This document shows positions 50,611-59,600 of a stretch of DNA of 64,000 nt, piece by piece; position 1 is the first letter of the stretch; every line of letters starts with the position of its first letter. The position numbers and the translations under genes are program-made. The stretch is from the NCBI RefSeq assembly GCF_028453695.1, contig NC_135777.1, positions 7,243,714-7,307,713 of the forward strand, in the 5' to 3' direction. Origin of the DNA: Augochlora pura. Lineage: Eukaryota; Arthropoda; Insecta; Hymenoptera; Halictidae. The notes under the pieces are model-generated. The model did not search any database. It had not been told where the DNA came from and saw nothing but the letters and a program-made list of their open reading frames with translations.

Positions 50611-53600
50611 CATTTTGCTTTCTTCAAAATCAGTTTACTAATAATTTTAATTACCACATTATTCAACACATGCTCGATTAAATTCAGCACTTCACCGTCT
50701 AACAAAAACTTTCCAACTACAGATTGTTTATCGTTTACGTACTTAAATGTATCTCTGCAGTAGTTAGACTTTGTAAGCTGTTGTCGTAGAATTTATACTT
50801 CAATTTCTCTATCTCGATGCGAAACAGAAATATTCTTTCTAAATTAATGTAGCTACATTCGCAATTAGTAGTTCGAGCAATTAATTTGTCTTTAAAATAT
50901 TCTTTATTTCAAACATATGCATACTAAATCTATCCTAACTCTATGTAGCCTAAAAGTAGTACGATCTTTCAATCGTTATCAGTCTCTTGAATCGTTTAAT
51001 TCGTTGTTTCCTGTATAGTAGATTATATCGTGTAAGTATTGAACGAATAAATTAATGGAACATGTGAATATTACATGAATTAATGGAACATGTGAATATT
51101 ACATGAATTAATGGAACATGTGAATATTACATGAATTAATGGAGTATGTGAATATTACATGAATTAATGGAACACGTGAATATTAAATGAATTAATAAAT
51201 CATACGAATATTAAACGAATTCATTGATAGATCATGTGAACATTAAACGAATTGATTAATAAATCATGCGAACCTTAAATAAATTAATTCGACTAAAAGT
51301 GAATTGAAGAACAGTCTAGTCGTTTAATCATTCTTGTCGCAATCTCCTAATCAATTATCGCAAACAAAATGAAACACTACAAAAAGCATAATTACAAGAG
51401 AAATATCGTTTTAAAATGAACGCACGCCGCGGTCTACGTTACGAAGCGTGACTCATTAAAAATCGCATTTCCGCTCCTGATCCTCTTCTCGTAAGTATTA
51501 GTGAAGGAACAATCACGCTGTCTCGATTCACTTAATCTAATCACTTCTGGATTAAATTTTCAGCAGAACGCAAAATTAGTTTTGTTGTTTGCGAACCTGA
51601 TAACCAATCAGAAGGTAGTAGCAAATCGACTGTTACAATTCAAGGGGAGGATTTCCAGAATGCGGAAAAGGAGAAGGCAAAGCGGGTACAACCACCGCAA
51701 GGTCGGCCGTTTCTACTTCGGCGCGACACCACGGATAATACGACCGGTTCGTTTAAGAAAAGAAGTTTGAAACTTCGTCGCGACACCAAGGAGGGGAAAG
51801 ACACCGAGTGCGAAGCCTGTGAGTACCAAATTAAACAAACCCCAAACTAACGAAAGCATTTGCTGGAAACAGAGAGTAACAGAACTTCCGTTACAAGGAA
51901 CAATTCCTACAGTGATATTAAGGAACTTTTTTTCTTTACAAAACTGTTCTCTGTGACTTAACGAAGCTGTAACCAATATTTTCGCTAAGTAAAAATCTAA
52001 CTGCGAATCACTTCGGGAATGTAACAGAAATTCTGGAACAGATCTGTCGCAGTCTTTTCGAACGTAGCATACATACATAATTTCTATGCTCGTGAAATGT
52101 TCTCTAATAACTTCACGATATGATACATTTTTACTGAAATTCCACTCTCTAAACGTTCTTATAAACACGTGACTGGTTACATACGTATTTCTTGATACTT
52201 CCAGACAGATTAAGAAGCTGTCTTATAGCTGGTACGTAGATACAGACACAAAACACACCGGAAGTACAAAACATATTACATATATACAGAGAACGCTTGA
52301 AAAAAAAATGGTAGGGACACTTTCGGAAGGTCGATTCCGTCTATTAAAGCGATAATAACGTTCCCATACACGATATGTTCGATAAGGTACAACTTTTTTT
52401 CAATTATAAGCTGTTTTCTTTTGTCCTGCGAACCAAGTAACAGAAACACCTGCAGAAGAGCAACCACCTTACCGGTGGAGTACATTTGTTGGCCTGCTAC
52501 CACCCCATTTTTAACATACTGATCACTGCAACTTCTCTGACACATACACACATTATACAATACATTACGGAACGTTCCACGCTTGACGCCGGAATTTTGT
52601 TCCAGTTAAATAATTCATGTTCGAAGCTGTTTAATCAATTCATAATCCGCGTATAACACGGTGTTTTTAAAACATAATATTCGGGTATACTGTTTTAAGA
52701 AAGAAATTTAGATTATCACGTTAAAAATTGTGTATAGTTTTCTGAAGAAAAAATATAAGCAAAAGAAAGTAACAGAAATTAATTTTTCAATGATCTAACC
52801 TAGATAATAAAAGAAGAAGCCTTTTTAATGTACGATTACTATTATAATTTGTACAAATTCCCAAAATTATTTGGCAATCGAGTAATTAATTAGAAGTAAA
52901 TATAAGCGTAAATTTTATACATTTAAGAGAATCGAAAACAATAGACGTAGTTCATGGAATGATCTAATTCATGATGTATTTTTACGTGCCGTGTTGTACG
53001 ATGGTCATTTGTAAATATACAAGCTCATGTTTTGTCTATAATACATTTTCGTATTAAGCACGTCACCCCGCTACTTGTACGTAGCTACTGGAAAATCATG
53101 TAATATATTTGATCTATTCTTCTCTAACACCTCACCCACGTTTGTCATCGATATGCCATATACACGACAGAAGCCTCTCTTTTATATCTATTCTTTTCCA
53201 GCTCACGTTCTCCAACAAAATATTTGAAAATAAAGCTATTATCACAGTGAAAACTTAACCGATCACGTGCAATATTACTTCGTTCTTCCCGATGACTTAT
53301 GCTTTTGCCCTCAATTTATGTTATGCTACTAGGAATTTTCTAACACTGGAACAAAAGAACCTTCTTGACAAAACCAAATAGGTTGACAATCTTTTATAAT
53401 TGAATTCGTCGATTTACTTCTACGATGAGCTCTTTCTAATTAGTTTTTCTATTAGTCCCAGTGTAGCGAGTTCCACTGACAAGCCACGTGGTCGTTTAAG
53501 GTTAGAATAAAATACTGTTCTAAAAATCCGAAGGCAAGCAAAGTAATACTTAATTTTCACATATTTTTGCGCAAACTTGTAAATGAAACGAGCCACTCGC

Positions 53601-56600
53601 TTCTCACTATTTCAAACATTTTACACCCTCCTACAATTTTCGCAGCGATTCCAAGTTTAGCGGTGCTGTTATTAAACGCGCGAATGACTTATCAGTTGCA
53701 GTGAAACGAGCTGATTCAATCCAATCGAAGAGGAAAGTGAGCTCGTTCTCAGACAGAAGCGACACATCCGAGCCCGGGTTCTGCGGCGAGATCAGCGGCG
53801 AGGAATCACCAGGCATACTGATCGACGATCAACCGCCGGAGAGCCCGAGCGACAGTAACGAGACCGACGAGACGAATAAGAATTTTCCATGGATGAAAGT
53901 GCTGGTGCAGTTCTCGAACTCGTTGAACTTCTACTGCTCGCACCAGAACTATTGTCATCCGTATTGCCATAGGCGTCAGATGCGAGCCAGCAGCCGGCTG
54001 ATAAAATCCGTGAGAAAGATTTACGGTGAGAAGTTTGGCATTCTAAACGGTACAGGGATCTTCGACTTCGACGCCGAAAAGAAGGAGGCCGGCAAGAAGG
54101 ACAAACGGAGTAGGAAAGTGTCCGAGCAGACCAGCACGCAGGTGTCGCCTGTAAGAAGAAAGGACAGCGTCGGAAAAAAATACAAGTAAATCTTTGTAAC
54201 AAGTCGATTCTCCATTGTTTACACTACACGTAAATTTCGTATAAAAGCGCCACCAGAGCTCACTCGAAGTCACCAGTTCTTCTTTTCGAAACTTGTAACA
54301 TTCGTTAGTTTTGTCTTGACGAATTAAACCTTCCGTAAAGATTTTTTAGTCTACCAGTTTTTTTTTAACAAGTTGCACGGTATATTGCATGCCAAGATTT
54401 CGGGATCTCAGAAATATATAGATTTACAAATTCCGTTCGTATCTTTACTGCATTTTGAGAAGGTACTTTTTTGCTTATAGAAACGCAGGCGGCCAGATTT
54501 CAGTCGATTTTTAAAAGTATCTAACATGGCGGAAAATATTCGATCGAACCTGTGGATATCGTCTTTTTAACATTTTTCCGAAATTGTGATAACATATATA
54601 TATAATATAAAATATAAAAAATATATAATATAATAAAATATAAAATATATAATATAATAAAATATAAAATATATAATATAATAAAATATAAAATATATAA
54701 TATAATATATACATATATACATATAACTCTCATACTTCGAACAACGAGGATGACAACGAAGATTTCTAAAGAAATTTTTAGTTCATACGAGTTTTGCCAT
54801 TCTGTTGTAACTTTAACAAAAACATTTTTCCTGTTGAACGTACAAATAATAATAATTATAACAAGTTACTATTACTCGTAATAATAATACTTATAAATGC
54901 TTATTAATAATACGAATAATACTTGATTAGTTCGATTGAATAGTTTTCTCCACCGTCAGTAAAATAGTATTTAAAATAGTACGATTACTTTTACTACTTC
55001 CGCATGTTCCAAAGCAGAAATTCGAACGCTCTGTATCTAGCGACAAAAAAAAACAAATCTGTGTACTGTGTGTGTTCAACCTCATAACAACGAGCTCTAT
55101 TCTTAAGAACGTATATTTTTGTTATCCTTGGTATAGAATTGATAAAAACATAGATGGATCCCAGTCCGGTCGATTAACGCAACGTGACTCGTCGAAGGAT
55201 TTAGCGGACCAAGATTCCGTGAAGGGCAAAGAGTGTCTGAAACAATCGCAAAAAGAAGAATCGGAGAAGGAAAGCCCGGCGATATTGAAGTACATCAAAG
55301 CGCAAGTGAAAGACGTATTCCACGCGCCGTTGGCGACGTTGGTAAAAGGAGCGGTGGTGATGACGGAGGAATTGTTCGTGGACGTCTTGCCAGTCGCCTG
55401 GGAGCTTCTGTTAGAATCGAATCAAGAGGTCGCGGCGTCGGCCGCGTCTTTGTTTATAGTCGCGGCCGTGCGCGCCCCGAACCAAGCGAGCGAGCTGATG
55501 CACCATGGCTTGCAGCACAGCTTGGCGAGCATGCGAATAAACGCGATACTGCGGTTCCAAGTTCTATGGAAGCTACGGTACCAAGTGTGGCCGCGGATGG
55601 AAGAGAACGCTCACAATACGTTCAAGGTACCGCCGCCGGGCATCGAGTTCACTTTGCCTTCTCCGAAAATCGGTATCGAGTCTTTGCCCGTTGTCGATCC
55701 CCCTTGGATGCCGCAGGTCAAGACGAAGGTCGAAGAAGTGACGATCAATCAGGAACACCATGTAAGTCTGCCTGACGCTTAACAGTAGGCTAGGTAGCGT
55801 AGTGAATTTTTTAGATTTTCAGTAGATTAAGTAGAGTATATTATGACTATTACTTAGAGGTCTCTGGTGACGGCAACGAAAACTCGTAAGAAGCAGCAAA
55901 CTGAACTCATAAAAAAGGCTTTACAGGCGCAAGACGATAAGAAACGCGAAGAGAGGGAGAACTTTTTGATCACAACTATACCGATTACCGTGCAAGCGGC
56001 GTACGAACCTAGCCCTGTCGGTGATGACCACGACGAAGGTGAATATCGAATTACAGCGTGATTCTTGATATCTGTACGATGATTCGACGTTGCGTAGACG
56101 TAGGACATATGTCGCACTTTACTGCACTGTTCTCTGGTTAAGAATGATACAGTGGAAACTATTTAGGCTACTGTCAACAGGCAGGGCAAGATACAGAATG
56201 GTACACACAAGTTTTCCACAAGGATGGAAACTCGATTTCATCTTGATGTTCTTTTATTAATTACATATAGAAATAATATCGTGACTTCTCTAACCCGTCT
56301 ATTTCGTTGCTAGCTCTTCCATACACCTGCAATTATAAAGCAGATTCGTATCCAGTCCTATGCACTATTGTTTGACTGTATTTCTTCTAATCCGACATAA
56401 CCTGATCGTATTTCTTTCTATCGATGCATTTCTGCAACAACAGAGAAGCAATTCCTCAAGCTTTTATCCGTTGTCAGTCTCTCTCTATATTCTTATTCTT
56501 CAACTGTCGTTGTTTTGACTCCTGATGACTCATTACCGTGTCCTGCACGTGTTCACAGCTCAAGTTACACACAAAGCTTACATATTTGTTGCTCTGAGAA

Positions 56601-59600
56601 ATTATGTCCTTTACGTGTTCCCGGACTGTCAATGGTTCCGATGTCACGTTTTATGTTGAGCTTAAGCCGAGGCTTTCATTTCTTTGCAACGTTTGGAAAG
56701 GAAATTCGTTTTACTTGCTATAGGGAACGTCGGTGACGAGGACGGCGGTGAAACAATAGCGCGGAACACGACTCACCATAGTCAATCAGCGCCGTCGTTG
56801 TTCCCATCTTCGTTATGTTCGGCGATCGTCCAGATTATACACCTACTCGACGACGCTGCCGTTTCCGACGACGGAAGCGCTGTTTACGAAGTCGCCTATC
56901 AAGTAAGAAATTCAACGAAATACACTTCGCGCGCCAACTTCTCTCGCACTAAATCCACGGCAAACAAAACTGACTACCGCAGAAAATCCACGAGACCATT
57001 GTTTTACATAGAATACAAAATCGAACACTAAATTTAAGATCAAAGTTGATACTTCTAAAAAATTAAATTAAGAAATATAAAGCTAACAAATGAAACTAAC
57101 GAAATACAAGTTTTGTAGGAACTATATCTGTTGTTATCTTTATCGTTAAGAGTATTAAGAATGTACTTATCCACGTTTTCTTTATACTGCTAACATATAG
57201 TTTGTTATCTTTACAGTCTAGTGAAGAAACGTTGTTGTCATCTCGGGTAAAGAGACGAAAACATTTATTCATTTATTAATATACTACTACTTAAATGTTT
57301 GTGTATATATAATTCGTTCAGCGGCTGGCTCGCTGCGTCGTATCTCAGTTTGTTTTCTTTTTTTTACGACGAGCGAATCGCCGGCTCGCGTCAAATGATT
57401 CGATGTTGTGAAACGAAACACCTTCGTGCAACGAAAATGAATTGATTGTTGTTTCCTTGTTAGGTGATCTGGAATTGTTTGGTGGAAGACAGCGCGCTGT
57501 TTCTTCGCTACGTTTTGGAGCGGCTCACGAGAGACAAGCAGGAGCTTATGTTTAAAATCTTAAGGCACCTTATACGATTTGTGCCAAAGTTGCCGCAACA
57601 GGCAGCCTTTGCCTTGTACAATTACATTATCGGATACGTCATGTTTTACGTGCGCTCGCCGCACGAGGAAGGTCAAAAATTAATTGGAACAGCGTTGTCG
57701 ATATTATGGATGGTAATTGGAGTTGAAATTGTTCCTTTGATGCTCCGCGATTTTAACCCTTCTATCGTATTAATATAAAATATATTGTTGCACAGGTAGT
57801 CCACAGTGTACACGGAATAATGTTCAAAGATCTGAAGCAAATATTACGAAAGGAACAGTGCGACGCCTCGATTTTATTAACTGCGAACGTTCCCTCTGCG
57901 AAGAGGATCGTTGTCCACGGTCCTCAGGATCCGGACGCGGCTGGAATTCCATCGCAATTCCCGGTGCAAGAAGACACCCAGTTCTGCCAAATACTTCGAG
58001 AATCGTTAAACTTTTTCGGTATCGAAGAATCGAAACAGCGCGAGTACTTCCTCGTCGATTACAAAACACGTTCGTATATATTTTACCAAAAACTTTTTTT
58101 TTCAATTACCGCGTGGAAAAGTTTTGGATAGATTGTTATTGAAAATTGTTATTGTTCTAATTCCAGACCAAATTCGCAATCCGTCGTCGTACGTACGGGA
58201 TTATTATTTCTTCAAAGGTAGATCGCAATTCTCCGAAATGGAGATAGTTCACATGAAGCCGAAGGACGCGTTCAACGCGTTGCAACGTCAAGAACTGGTG
58301 CACAAGTTCGTCGAGATCGGCAAAGTGCTGCTGACCTGGGCGATTTTAAAGAACGTCGACATGGTGGTGCAAAGAGTTGTTTTCCTTCACGAGGAATTAA
58401 TGAAGCTGCCGTCTTTCCCGAGACGGGCTCTGGAAGCGGACCTAGACTTGTACAAAGGTGGCGAAATTGGCCGGGTAAATATCGCCAGAAATGACAATGT
58501 CAATTGTTCATCGAATTGCATTAAAAGTATATATACTTGATATATTTAATTCTGTAAATATTTTTTAATTTCAGGAACTCCTCGGCCTGGACGTAATGCA
58601 CAAATTTATGTGGGTGAAATTAATTGCAAGGATGTTCGAGGCGATGGCCGGCAACTTCGCTTATTCGGGCGACATCCATTTGTTTCTGAACGTTTTGAAC
58701 GGCGCGATAATTCTTCACAGCGAGGACTCTTGCATTTTGCGTTACGTTGTCGCGACGTACATAAACGCAGCACACAATTTCAAGAATATTTTCTCAACCA
58801 ACGGCTACCTGCTGATCATACCCACGTTGCTGCAATTGTATTCGACACATCAGACGAACAAACTTGTTACCACCACTGTGGAATACGCTGTGAAACAATT
58901 CTATCTCATGAACCGGAAGCCGTTCATCCTGCAAATGTTTGGAAGCGTTTCGACGATATTAGACACCGATGAAACCAGCATCCACGGAGAAGCGCACAAG
59001 GTATTTTATTGCGCTCGTTGAAATAAATATAATGCAGTTAATTGTTAAATGCAATTAAATGATAGACTCGTAGCATTTTTAAATAGGAAATAAATTTTAT
59101 ATATTTATAGTTTGTTTATATAATTTTCTGTACGATTTTTAAGGTTCCCGCCACGTGTTTATTTAATTTGCTGCTAAGCTTGGAGACCCCGTCGCCGGAC
59201 CCATTGAACATAGACGAACTGGTCAAGGAGGAGAAACCACTGAAAGCCATCGACTTTTGTTATCACGATGAAAACGAGATGGTCAACGTTCTAGACTGCA
59301 TATCCCTTTGCGTGATGGTGATAGCGTACGCGCCTGATTCTGTTAGGGGACAACAAATGTTGGTAGGGTATAACAATTTCACTTTAATATGGGTAAAGAC
59401 ATTTAGACGTTGTTACGGGCAAATGCGTAATTTATTGTCGATGCGGCAGATCACATTGGAGGCGATACTACCATGTTACGTCCAGCAAATTCAATCTCCG
59501 ACTTACAACAGAGATGGAAGAACCGAGAAAGAAATAATCGATCAGTTGGCCATAGCTGTTAAAACCTTGGTTAATAATTCCGAAGCGCTTACAAAGTAAG

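Noticed and set aside
51044..51290. Possible CRISPR array
   Set aside because: The 28-bp copies abut directly with no spacers, and the context is an animal intron.
53649..53701. Upstream acceptor (TTTTCGCAG) for UNC80 exon 28
   Set aside because: Using it puts exon 28 out of frame with exon 27; the TTGCAG acceptor at 53701 keeps the phase.
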